Shown here: positions 35,015-43,038 of the stretch, in pieces
Layout of the letters: the number at the start of each line of letters is the position of its first letter
How positions within the stretch are numbered: position 1 is the first letter of the stretch
NCBI RefSeq assembly: GCF_024213555.1
Contig: NZ_JANAVO010000002.1
Coordinates: 186,001 to 250,000, forward strand
Source of the DNA: Allokutzneria sp. A3M-2-11 16
Lineage (GTDB): Bacteria > Actinomycetota > Actinomycetes > Mycobacteriales > Pseudonocardiaceae
Direction: 5' to 3'
Length of the DNA: 64,000 nucleotides
Made by a program: the position numbers and the translations under genes
The notes under the pieces: model-generated
Told to the model about the DNA's origin: nothing
Databases searched by the model: none
What the model saw: only the letters and a program-made list of their open reading frames with translations

Positions 35015-36569
35015 TGTCGATCACCACGCGAACGATGTGCGGCATGATGGCGTGCACCTCTGGGTCGTGGTCGAGTGGGGTGACGGTCAGCCGGAGCCCG
35101 CGCGCTTCGAGCCGCGCTACCAGGGAGTCGTGGTCGCAGGGCTGCGGAACACTGACCCCGGTGCCGCGCTTGATCTCCGGTGCGGCAGGCGGCGCGTACT
35201 CCGGCTGGCGGTTCTCGCGGGACTGGTGGTGCAGCAACGCCTGTTCGAACACCTCGGTCACCGCCTCGCCAGGCGTGAACGCACTGGCACAGCCGACCGG
35301 CTCGTCCCCGATGAAGCACACAACCGTTGGCAGGCCGAGAGATCCGGTGATGTCGTAGACGGTGACCGGCTCACCGAGGGTGTTCACCAATGCGCGGTAG
35401 CGCGGGTCCGCGTCGAGGGAGTCCAACTCCACCAACGAAGCTGGCGTTGTGCGGGCCTCGGCCAACGTGAGTCGTCTGCACTGGTCGATGAGCCCGGCGT
35501 CGATCGCCTCCTGGCGGCTGTAGCCCGCGGCGACTCCCTCCTGGGTGCCGGAGCTGTACGCGGCGAGGCCGCGCATGGCCGCTCGGTAGCGCGCGGTCGC
35601 GAAGTCTGGCCCCGCCGCGGTGATTCGTGGCCCACCGGCCACTCGGACCTCGCAGACCCGCAGTGGCACCTGGGCGTAGTGGCGTTCCGAGGGCTCACTG
35701 AGCACACCCATCAGGTCGTCGACCGCCGCGGCGGCGCGCTGGGAGAACTCCTCGGGCGTGAGCGGGCCGAGATCGATCTGTCGCTGTGGGCCGCCGACCC
35801 GGAGGAACGCGTGCGTCTTGCTGTCCAAAGTAGACAGATCGACGCGCACGGCTTCGTTCTTCGTCGTCGGCTTGTCGCGGAACACGCCCTGCACGAGCTG
35901 CGCGGCGAGTGCGGTCACCGCCAGCTCGGTGAGGTGCTGTGCGGGGCCGGGCGCGGGGTTGAGCGCGCTGAGCCGACGCCATGCCGATGACCAGCCGGGG
36001 CGGCCGGGCCCAGACCGGATCAGCCACGCGTGGTCGCCGCGCACGACGATCTGCGCGATGGTGATGTCCGCGCACAGCTCGTCGAGGGCTGCGGCTTCGT
36101 CCGGATCGTCGGTGGCGTGGAGAACGAGGTCCACACCGTCCACAGTGTTCAGTCGGGGAGCCTGTGCCACCGTGGCGAGCCCGGAGCGGCGAGCTGAGCT
36201 GGCGAGAGCAGTTGCCAGTGGGCCGGAGCCGACGACAGTGGTCCGCAGTGCTTGGTAGCGCTCGAAGATCTCGTCGGCGGAGTCGTGGAAGTAGCCGAGG
36301 AAGCCCGCCGTGGGCGGAGCGGAGACCTCGCGGACCACGTCGCGGTCGATCAGCGCGGTGAGCAGCTTGGTGACCATGTCCGCGTGCCCGGTGGGCAGGC
36401 CGTCGACCAGGTCAGCGAGCGACCTGGTGCCGTTGAGGGCGGGGGCGAGCCGGTCGATCAGCTGGTGCACCGTCTTCCCGTTGAACGTCACCGGACCGCT
36501 GTGCGTCAGCAGGTAGGAGCCGGTGTCGGTTTCGGCGCGGTAAACGTCAGGACGCAGCAACAGGCCCAT
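35007..36569 (-). CDS. RRE-containing Ocin-ThiF-like partner protein (TbtF-type)
   Basis: 520-residue protein that in thiopeptide systems binds the leader peptide and delivers it to the YcaO enzyme. The first 85 residues have the winged-helix RiPP recognition element pattern (LLTHSGPVTFNGKTVHQLID, then TKLLTALIDRDVVREV). The middle part is a degenerate E1/ThiF-like domain starting with VVGSGPLATAL, without catalytic Cys, and the C-terminal part (RYRAAMRGLAAYSSGTQEGV and FTPGEAVTEVFEQALLHH) is an Ocin-ThiF-like region resembling an inactive YcaO. It overlaps the dehydrogenase gene by 23 nt and the YcaO gene by 8 nt. Confidence 0.92.
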   Translation of the reverse strand: MGLLLRPDVYRAETDTGSYLLTHSGPVTFNGKTVHQLIDRLAPALNGTRSLADLVDGLPTGHADMVTKLLTALIDRDVVREVSAPPTAGFLGYFHDSADEIFERYQALRTTVVGSGPLATALASSARRSGLATVAQAPRLNTVDGVDLVLHATDDPDEAAALDELCADITIAQIVVRGDHAWLIRSGPGRPGWSSAWRRLSALNPAPGPAQHLTELAVTALAAQLVQGVFRDKPTTKNEAVRVDLSTLDSKTHAFLRVGGPQRQIDLGPLTPEEFSQRAAAAVDDLMGVLSEPSERHYAQVPLRVCEVRVAGGPRITAAGPDFATARYRAAMRGLAAYSSGTQEGVAAGYSRQEAIDAGLIDQCRRLTLAEARTTPASLVELDSLDADPRYRALVNTLGEPVTVYDITGSLGLPTVVCFIGDEPVGCASAFTPGEAVTEVFEQALLHHQSRENRQPEYAPPAAPEIKRGTGVSVPQPCDHDSLVARLEARGLRLTVTPLDHDPEVHAIMPHIVRVVIDNG

Positions 36570-37947
36570 ATTCGACTCCTTTCAGCTCGGCGGGACGGCT
36601 GCCGATCAGGAACTCGCCGACGCAGCCCTCTGCGGTGTGGTCGTGCCCGGTCAGCTCCGCGAACGCTGCGGAGTCCCCCGCGCCGAGGCCGCACGCCGCG
36701 AGGCCCATCGACGTGGCGACGAGGTACAGCGTCTGGTAGAGCACGCCGACGTGCTTGAGCATCAACGAGTACGGGATCTCCTCGTAGGTCCGCATCAGGC
36801 GGCCGAAGCGCGCGGACACCACCAGCAACACCTGCGGCGGCTCCGGCATCACGGCCGCCTGCGTTGCTGTCCACAGTAGACGTCCGACCTCGGGGCTCGC
36901 CGGTCGGACGAGTTCGAGCCGGTGCTCGTGCGAGTCGTAGTGGTACATGCCCGGAGCCAGGCCCGAGACGTTGCGCACCACCGGGTACAGCTCCAGCTCG
37001 AACGCGGAGCCGCCGGACGGATAGGGCTTGCGCAGGTACTCGACGCCGTCCTGGACGAAGACGTTGCGCACGCGCGCCGCGCGGTAGAGCAGCTCCCCGA
37101 GCTGGTCCAGTGTCATCGGCGCGGCATCGTCGTGCTCGCGGACGGACATCCGGTCCTCGATCGCCGACGTCAGACTGATGTCGTTGGCGCGCAGGGAGTC
37201 CAGGTCCGGCTTGGCCAACTCGACCGTCGGGCCGGGAAACGGCTCCGGCTTCGCGGGGAGCTGGTCGAAGACGTCCTTCGCCCAGTTTGTCCTGCCGAAC
37301 CCGCCGTCGGAGTAACCGCCGTTGCCGAGCCGGCTGCGGCCGTGGAACCACAGCTCGTGCGGACGCCACTGCCGCAGGCGCGCGTCGGCTTCTTCCGAAC
37401 CGGGGCGCACCGCGAGTCCGGCCGCCCACAGGTCCTGGAACAGTCGGTCCGCGATCGGGCCCGCCGGAGTTCCTGGCCGGGCCAAGCCGCCAATCAGCTC
37501 CACCACCACGGGACTGTGCACGAGAAGATTCGCTTGCGCGACAGGCGATTCCACGACCAGGTCAGTGCCTTCTCGGCGCAGGAGCGCGAAGCGTGACAGT
37601 ACGAGTTCCTCGCCGGAGTACGGCTCACGACGACCAGAGCGGACGGGCTGGATCGTGTAGAGGTCTTCGCCGTCGCCACGCACGGTCGTGGTCAGCCAGT
37701 CGCCGTCGAACAGCGCGTCCAGCAGCTCCGCGGTCTCGCCGGTGCGGATCTCCTCCGCCGGGCACGGGCCTTCGGCGAGCTTGGCGAGCACGGTCCGCTT
37801 GACAGGGGTGAGCGCGCCGAAAGAACCCATGTGCCGCCACAGTTCTCGCCGCAGCAGCCGCAGTTCGCCGGACGGTGTCGTCGAGAGGTACACGCCGGGG
37901 CGCAGCTGCAAGAGCTCCGCGTACCGGGTCGTCGTCGCGTTGGTCAT
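36547..37947 (-). CDS. SagB-type FMN-dependent azoline dehydrogenase (TbtE-type)
   Basis: Oxidises thiazolines to thiazoles using FMN. The 466-residue protein has an N-terminal domain of about 230 residues and a C-terminal nitroreductase-fold SagB domain. Visible FMN-site features are EDRMSVREHDDAAPM near residue 272, YPSGGSAFELELYPVV near 321 and the late MGLAACGLGAGDSAAFAELTG. The ATG overlaps the stop of the pyridine synthase gene (ATGA). Six cysteines in the core would be substrates after cyclodehydration. Confidence 0.93.
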   Translation of the reverse strand: MTNATTTRYAELLQLRPGVYLSTTPSGELRLLRRELWRHMGSFGALTPVKRTVLAKLAEGPCPAEEIRTGETAELLDALFDGDWLTTTVRGDGEDLYTIQPVRSGRREPYSGEELVLSRFALLRREGTDLVVESPVAQANLLVHSPVVVELIGGLARPGTPAGPIADRLFQDLWAAGLAVRPGSEEADARLRQWRPHELWFHGRSRLGNGGYSDGGFGRTNWAKDVFDQLPAKPEPFPGPTVELAKPDLDSLRANDISLTSAIEDRMSVREHDDAAPMTLDQLGELLYRAARVRNVFVQDGVEYLRKPYPSGGSAFELELYPVVRNVSGLAPGMYHYDSHEHRLELVRPASPEVGRLLWTATQAAVMPEPPQVLLVVSARFGRLMRTYEEIPYSLMLKHVGVLYQTLYLVATSMGLAACGLGAGDSAAFAELTGHDHTAEGCVGEFLIGSRPAELKGVEYGPVAAS

Positions 37948-38948
37948 GACATCACTCCTTGGCCTACCGGCGCGGCCTGGCCGATCAGGTCGAACGCGGA
38001 GATGCCGTAGATCTCCTCGACCGCGTTGGCGGCGAGGTGGCACAGCAGGAATCGTTCGGCCGGGGTGATCCCGAGCCGCGTCAGGTGCAGGTAGGTGAGG
38101 TTCAGCATTCGGCGGTACCGGGAGAACGTCTTGTCCCGCAACAGGTCGTGCCAGCTCGGGTTGGCGAAGAGCTTGCGGTGGAAGGGACTCGCTTCCACGA
38201 AGGCGCCGGGCTCCGGTGCTTCCTCGAAGACCGGCTCGACCTCTGGCAACCCCCGGAGAATCGTGACCCACTCCCGCACCAGGGGAATCGAGTCCGCTGT
38301 GCCGTCGAGTGTCGCCACCGTCGCGCGAACCCTGCCGGTGAGGGCCGCCGCGTTGGCGCGGTAGTAGGACTCCCACGCGGGGCGGAGCCCACCGCCTTCC
38401 GGGAAACCGTTGAGAAATCCCTCGGCGTGCGAACGGAATGAGATGAAGCCGTTGGTGATCCCGTTGCCGGACAACGCGTGCGCGGTGGCCACGATCAGGG
38501 AGAGCGCGGTGCCCAGCAGCGCTGGCCTGCTTTGCGTCGCCTGGAAGGACAACTCCGTTGTCGCGCAGTAGAAGTCCTCGTCCGGGGACGCCACGTACGG
38601 CGCGTAGTGCATGGAGTTGTTCGGCAGCCACGGGAGCAGCGGACCGTCTTCGCCCTCCAGCTCGGCCAGCCGCGTGTGCAGCGGGAGCTGGCCCTCCGGG
38701 TCGATGATGGTCGTGGACGGGTGGCGCTCGAGGAAACCGCCGATGATCTCCTCAGCCGCCGACCGGACGTGGTCGAAGGAGGATGTGCGCACGTTCAGCC
38801 GCAGGTGCGGGCCGAGCTTCCAGTGCCGCAGGTGGTAGGCGTCCCCGTCGACGCGCTGGAAGAAGGGTCGGACCGCTTCGAGGATCAGGCGGCCCTTGTC
38901 CTCGTCGTGGTAGTGCACGTGAATGCTGTTCCAGGTCAAGGGTTTCAC
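37944..38948 (-). CDS. Thiopeptide [4+2] pyridine synthase (TbtD-type)
   Basis: Closes the macrocycle by a formal aza-Diels-Alder reaction between two dehydroalanines, forming the central pyridine and releasing the leader. The 334-residue protein begins with WNSIHVHYHDEDKGRLILEA and has YHLRHWKLGPHLRLNVR near residue 40, a pattern shared with the elimination-domain superfamily from which these enzymes derive. Start GTG at 38948 overlaps the previous stop (GTGGTGA; GTG at 38951 is equally possible). It lies at the canonical place between TbtC- and TbtE-type genes. Confidence 0.93.
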   Translation of the reverse strand: MKPLTWNSIHVHYHDEDKGRLILEAVRPFFQRVDGDAYHLRHWKLGPHLRLNVRTSSFDHVRSAAEEIIGGFLERHPSTTIIDPEGQLPLHTRLAELEGEDGPLLPWLPNNSMHYAPYVASPDEDFYCATTELSFQATQSRPALLGTALSLIVATAHALSGNGITNGFISFRSHAEGFLNGFPEGGGLRPAWESYYRANAAALTGRVRATVATLDGTADSIPLVREWVTILRGLPEVEPVFEEAPEPGAFVEASPFHRKLFANPSWHDLLRDKTFSRYRRMLNLTYLHLTRLGITPAERFLLCHLAANAVEEIYGISAFDLIGQAAPVGQGVMS

Positions 38949-39964
38949 CACCCCTGCTCGGCGAGGTCGGCGAGCGCCGCGACGGCGAGTCTGCGGATGC
39001 CGCCTTCCGCGACCGGCGAGAGCCCGAGGCGGTTGCACACCAGGTGCGCGCACACGTCCAGCACGGTCAGCACGCGGGCGCGCGGATCGTGGGTGGCGAT
39101 GCCGTCAGGGCCTTCCCAGCCCCGCGTCGGCGGGACGAACACCCCGGCGGCGACGTGGGCGATGAGCCGGTCGCGCAGCGTGTTGATCGTCCTGAGCCAG
39201 TCCACCAGGGTGCCCTGGGCCGACGCGGGCGGCGGGTTCGCCGTGAGGGCGTGCATCTGCCTGGCCAGGGTGACCGCGCGATCCCGTTGCGCCAGAACGA
39301 GGTCGTCGAACTTCTCGCCCGCGGTCCGGTCGATGTCGGTGATCCGCTTGCCGTCCTTGCTGATCCACTGCGCGAGGCTGGCCGGATCGGGGTCGTAGCT
39401 CAGCCAGGTCAGCAGGATCATCGCGGTCGCCGCGCTCGCCCGCTGGTCCATGGTCGCGCCCCGGTTCAGCACGGCCAGCGCGATCCGGCTGGAGTCGGCG
39501 AAGTGCCGCTCGACCGCCTGCACGGACCGCCCGGTCCCGTACCGCTCGTGCTCGCGTCGGTAGGGGACGAAGGCGACGGAGTTGTTGGGGCACAGGGTGG
39601 CCGAGTACTCCGTCATGCTTTCCCGCTCGGCGAGCGAGCGCGCCATCCGCGCGTACTCCCGCTGAGCGATCCGATCCGGTGAGGGGTTGCGCGCCAGGAA
39701 CGTGCCGAAGTGACCGGTGACGATCGCCTCGATCTCCGAGCGGTCGGCCTGCCGCGTCGGCAGCACCCGCAGCCGCACGTGCGAACCGCCGTCCCAGTAC
39801 CGCAGGAAGAAGAACTCCCGGGCCAGGTCCCGCTCGGCGAGCAGGCTGACCAGCGGGTCGACCACACCGGTCACCAGCAGGTCCAGCTCGTCTTGGTAGA
39901 AGGCGTGCGCGCTGATCCACTCCGACTCGTGCCGGGCGGTGCCGCGCAGGACCGACTCACGCAT
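38945..39964 (-). CDS. Glutamate-elimination enzyme for dehydroamino-acid formation (TbtC-type)
   Basis: Removes glutamate from glutamylated Ser/Thr to give Dha and Dhb. The 339-residue protein matches the SpaB_C / thiopeptide-type bacteriocin biosynthesis domain: SEWISAHAFYQDELDLLVTG near the N terminus and FFLRYWDGGSHVRLRVLP near residue 52. In lanthipeptide LanB proteins this domain is fused to the glutamylation domain; here it is a separate gene overlapping it by 8 nt, the split arrangement of thiopeptide systems. Confidence 0.93.
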   Translation of the reverse strand: MRESVLRGTARHESEWISAHAFYQDELDLLVTGVVDPLVSLLAERDLAREFFFLRYWDGGSHVRLRVLPTRQADRSEIEAIVTGHFGTFLARNPSPDRIAQREYARMARSLAERESMTEYSATLCPNNSVAFVPYRREHERYGTGRSVQAVERHFADSSRIALAVLNRGATMDQRASAATAMILLTWLSYDPDPASLAQWISKDGKRITDIDRTAGEKFDDLVLAQRDRAVTLARQMHALTANPPPASAQGTLVDWLRTINTLRDRLIAHVAAGVFVPPTRGWEGPDGIATHDPRARVLTVLDVCAHLVCNRLGLSPVAEGGIRRLAVAALADLAEQGW

Positions 39965-42572
39965 TCCGGCCCCCCGGCTCGGAGATCTCGATCAGGTACT
40001 CCACGACGCTGGGCGCGGCCGGGTCGGGCCCGAACGCGTCGTCGGGATCGGGCAGCGCCTCCTCGAAGAGCACCACCGGTCCCGGGCCGCCGACGGTCCG
40101 GTCGAAGGACTGCGCGAGGAAGTGGTTGGCGAAGTCGACGTAGACCGGCTTGTGCGACTTGTCGAAGATCCACTTCGCCGTCGGGCCGCTGCCCTCGGCG
40201 GAGTCCTGCGACCACATCCGCACGAAGCACTTGGTCGGGATCTCGTTGTCCCGCAACCACGTCGTCATCCGCATCAGGTGCTCGGCGTCGGTCTCGCCCT
40301 TGGCGCGCAACGGGACCAGCGCGGCCGGAACGATCCACCGCGCCCTGCGGACGACGACCCTGCCGAGCTCGATGCGCGGGGAGAAGCCGATTCCGTCCGG
40401 CACAGCGGTGTCGTCGCCCAGCAGGGGCATGCTCGGGTGGAGGTAGTAGGTCGCGCCGAAGCCCATCGAGAGCAGCCGGGCGACCGGTGGCAGCAGGGTG
40501 TCGGCCATCATTCCGAGGTGCAGCGGCCGGATCTGCTCGCCGGTGGCTCGGGAGGTCAGGGAGCAGAGCCCGGTCTCCGCCGAGTGCACGACCTCGATGT
40601 CACCGAGCGGGATGCGCTGCGCGTTCTCCCTGCCGCTGACGGTGAACGGGTAGTCGATCTCGTGGTCCACGCTCGGCGTCCGCGCGTTGAGCGAGAACGC
40701 GAACGTGCCGCTCAGCTCCGCCAGTCCGGGCTCGCCGCGCCACAGGTCGAACTCCGGCAGGTCACCGCCGGCCTGCCGGATCTGGTGCAGCACCCGGCTC
40801 CGCCCCCGGCCGAAGCCGCCGTGCGCGGTGTTGACCGCGATCCGGAACGACTCCCCTTCCGGCACGGCCTGGAGGTAGCAGGCGAGCGAGGCGGGGGCGG
40901 TGATCCACTTCGGCCAGCCCGCAGCGAGGGCGGTGAGCGCGTCGGGATCGACTCGCACGACACCGTCGCCGTCCGGCTCGGCGAGCAGCAGCCGCCGCAA
41001 CGACTCCTGGATGCGGCCCAGTTCACGCAGTCGCGGCAACGGGCTCTCGGTCAGCGGGGTTCCGGTGAGCAGTGTCCCCTTGAGGAAGGTCCCGATCGCG
41101 TTGGCCGCCGCGTTGTCCTTTGTGGACAGATCGACCGCGATGGCGTGGTGCAGGACGAGCAGGGGAACCCGCGCTCCGGAGCCGAACCGCTCGGTGAGGT
41201 AGGTGCCGAGCGCGATGCGCAGCGGCAACGCGGGGTCGAGCGCGGCGAAGCACCGGCGCAGCACGTCGAGGTCGGCGAGCGCGGGACGCCAGCGATCGGT
41301 GGCGCACTCGGCGACCAGCGAGGTGAAGACCGCGTTCTCGTGAACCGTGTTCTTCTCCTGGCCGCCGATGGCCTCCTTCGGGAAGCCCGCGCGCTCGACG
41401 AGGCGGTCGACCGCGGCCAGTAGGTCGCGGTGACGGCGCAGGTGCTCGTTGACGTCGTCGACGGCGGCGGGAGAGCGCAGCTGTTCCCGGGTGTCGGCGA
41501 TCGCGGTAGCGAGGTCCTTGTCGTCGCTGTGCTCGTCGAGCCAGGCAAGCAGGTCGCCGAGGGGATCGGCGGACTGGTCGGCGACGGGGTTCAACCGCTC
41601 CAGCAACCCGGCCGAGAGCAACGTGTCGAGGAAGTCCGCCGAACCCTCGCCCAAGGCCGAACGCAGCTCCGCCAGGGTCCGGGAATCCTTGCCGAGCAGA
41701 CGGAGGCACTCGATGACCGCGGGCGTCGCGGGCACGCTCACCAGGGCCTCGCGCGGCGGTGGGCCCAGGAAAGTGATCTTCTCGCCGACGCGGGTCGCAC
41801 TGGGGTTGGCGCGGATCTGGACGACCGGCGCGAGCGAGGGCCGCTCGCACAGCAACCGGCTCAGCCGCTGTGTCAGGAAGCCGTTGAGCTCCAGGGCCGC
41901 AGTGATCGTCGCGGGTCTTGATGTGTCCTTTGTGGACCAAACTCCAGCCCCGGAAGCGGTGAACGTGCTGTAGGGACTGGTCTTCGCCGCGGCGCGGGCC
42001 AGGTACTTCGCGATGCGGATCATCGACTGGCGCCGCGGCAGGCGGTTGGCGTCGGCGACCCACTTCTCCAGCTCGGCGAACAACGCGGGGCTGGCGTGGG
42101 ACAACGCGCGACGAAACCGCGGCAGCGAGGCTGCTTCGCGGAGTTCTCCCTGCTTCGCAAGGGTTTCCTCGGCCAGAACCGCAGGCAGCCCGGCGAGGAG
42201 TTCTTGGCGGCGGCTCAGCGCGGCGATCCACTTCTCGATCCGCGCGCGCAGCACCGACGGCAGCAGGGCTCGGACGGTGTCGTTCCACTCGCTCGGTTTC
42301 GGTTGGCGTGCCTGGAAAATCGCGCGCCGGAGGCCGACGACCGCGGGCTTGTTCCCGATGTCGGTCAGCGAACCGATCACCGCGTGCAGTTCGGCGGAGA
42401 GCTTGTCGCCCTCCTCGGCCAGCTCCCGCGCGAGCAGCACCAGGTCGGCGGCCCGCTCGTGCGCGGTGTCGAAACGCAGTCTCCGCAAGGACTCGGCCGG
42501 AACCCCGGCCACCCGCAGCACCAGCGGGCTGCTCACCCATGCCCCGCTGGGCAGTACGAAGCTCGTGTCCAC
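39957..42572 (-). CDS. tRNA-Glu-dependent Ser/Thr glutamylation enzyme, split LanB (TbtB-type)
   Basis: Transfers glutamate from Glu-tRNA to Ser and Thr of the core, the first half of dehydration. The 871-residue protein has the LanB N-terminal architecture, with KYLARAAAKTSPYSTFTASG near residue 195, a block present in many LanB dehydratases, and FAFSLNARTPSVDHEIDYPF and LSMGFGATYYLHPSMPLLGD toward the C terminus. It lacks the elimination domain, which is the next gene. GTG at 42572 is chosen because GAAAGGG lies 8 nt upstream. A perfect hairpin stands between it and the precursor gene. Confidence 0.94.
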   Translation of the reverse strand: MDTSFVLPSGAWVSSPLVLRVAGVPAESLRRLRFDTAHERAADLVLLARELAEEGDKLSAELHAVIGSLTDIGNKPAVVGLRRAIFQARQPKPSEWNDTVRALLPSVLRARIEKWIAALSRRQELLAGLPAVLAEETLAKQGELREAASLPRFRRALSHASPALFAELEKWVADANRLPRRQSMIRIAKYLARAAAKTSPYSTFTASGAGVWSTKDTSRPATITAALELNGFLTQRLSRLLCERPSLAPVVQIRANPSATRVGEKITFLGPPPREALVSVPATPAVIECLRLLGKDSRTLAELRSALGEGSADFLDTLLSAGLLERLNPVADQSADPLGDLLAWLDEHSDDKDLATAIADTREQLRSPAAVDDVNEHLRRHRDLLAAVDRLVERAGFPKEAIGGQEKNTVHENAVFTSLVAECATDRWRPALADLDVLRRCFAALDPALPLRIALGTYLTERFGSGARVPLLVLHHAIAVDLSTKDNAAANAIGTFLKGTLLTGTPLTESPLPRLRELGRIQESLRRLLLAEPDGDGVVRVDPDALTALAAGWPKWITAPASLACYLQAVPEGESFRIAVNTAHGGFGRGRSRVLHQIRQAGGDLPEFDLWRGEPGLAELSGTFAFSLNARTPSVDHEIDYPFTVSGRENAQRIPLGDIEVVHSAETGLCSLTSRATGEQIRPLHLGMMADTLLPPVARLLSMGFGATYYLHPSMPLLGDDTAVPDGIGFSPRIELGRVVVRRARWIVPAALVPLRAKGETDAEHLMRMTTWLRDNEIPTKCFVRMWSQDSAEGSGPTAKWIFDKSHKPVYVDFANHFLAQSFDRTVGGPGPVVLFEEALPDPDDAFGPDPAAPSVVEYLIEISEPGGRNA

Positions 42573-42600
42573 GCCTGAGACCCTTTCTGGAGTGCTGTGC

Positions 42601-42630
42601 CCGGGTGGGCGGGAGAACCCGCCCACCCGG
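42601..42630 (-). terminator. Perfect hairpin between thiopeptide precursor and enzyme genes
   Basis: CCGGGTGGGCGGG (42601-42613) and CCCGCCCACCCGG (42618-42630) are perfectly complementary around the loop AGAA. It starts 8 nt after the precursor stop and ends 29 nt before the TbtB-type start. Such a site would stop most transcripts after the precursor and allow limited read-through into the enzyme operon. Confidence 0.85.
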
Positions 42631-42637
42631 TGCGGGT

Positions 42638-42808
42638 TCAGCTGGTGCAGCAGGAGCAGACGCAGACGCAGGTGGTGCAGGAGGCACCGGCGTCGGCCAT
42701 GCCGTGACCAGCGGTCAGCGACTCGACGGACAGGCCGCTGTCGGCCAGGTCGAACACGTCGACGGGCAGGGCGGCCAGGTCGCGGTCGTCGCTGTTGTTG
42801 ATCTTCAT
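42638..42808 (-). CDS. Thiopeptide precursor peptide, core SCTTCVCVCSCCTS
   Basis: 56-residue RiPP precursor. Residues 1-42 form the leader, which contains DVFDLADSGLSVESLTAGHG and ends MADAGA; this closely resembles leaders of GE2270 (TpdA) and thiomuracin (TbtA). Residues 43-56 are the core SCTTCVCVCSCCTS, differing from the thiocillin/micrococcin core only at position 8 (Val for Thr) and 14 (Ser for Thr). Cys 2, 5, 7, 9, 11 and 12 should become thiazoles; Ser1 and Ser10 should form the pyridine. ATG at 42808 is preferred over 42820 because GGAG stands 6 nt upstream of it and overlaps the earlier ATG. Confidence 0.96.
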   Translation of the reverse strand: MKINNSDDRDLAALPVDVFDLADSGLSVESLTAGHGMADAGASCTTCVCVCSCCTS

Positions 42809-42921
42809 GTGTTTCTCCATTCGAAGTGGTGCACCTTGCCCCTCGAACTCTGCTCGGCTGCTGGGCCGCGCCGCATCGACCGCAGCGACTCATCACCTGC
42901 CTACCGGGCGGGAGTACGAAC

Positions 42922-42938
42922 TAGTCCGAAACGGACTA
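42922..42938. promoter_or_regulatory. Palindrome in the divergent precursor/P450 promoter region
   Basis: TAGTCCG-AAA-CGGACTA is a perfect 7-bp inverted repeat. An overlapping CTATC/GATAG pair at 42936-42950 adds symmetry. It lies 114 bp upstream of the precursor and 101 bp upstream of the P450 gene, so one regulator could control both transcripts. Confidence 0.6.
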
Positions 42939-43038
42939 TCTCTTCGATAGAGCTGAAAGCGTTGCGGCACAATGCGTTCAGCCCGGTGGTAGCTTCCCCG
43001 GCACAGTGCTGCGGCACAGTGATGAGGCGAGGTGTCTG

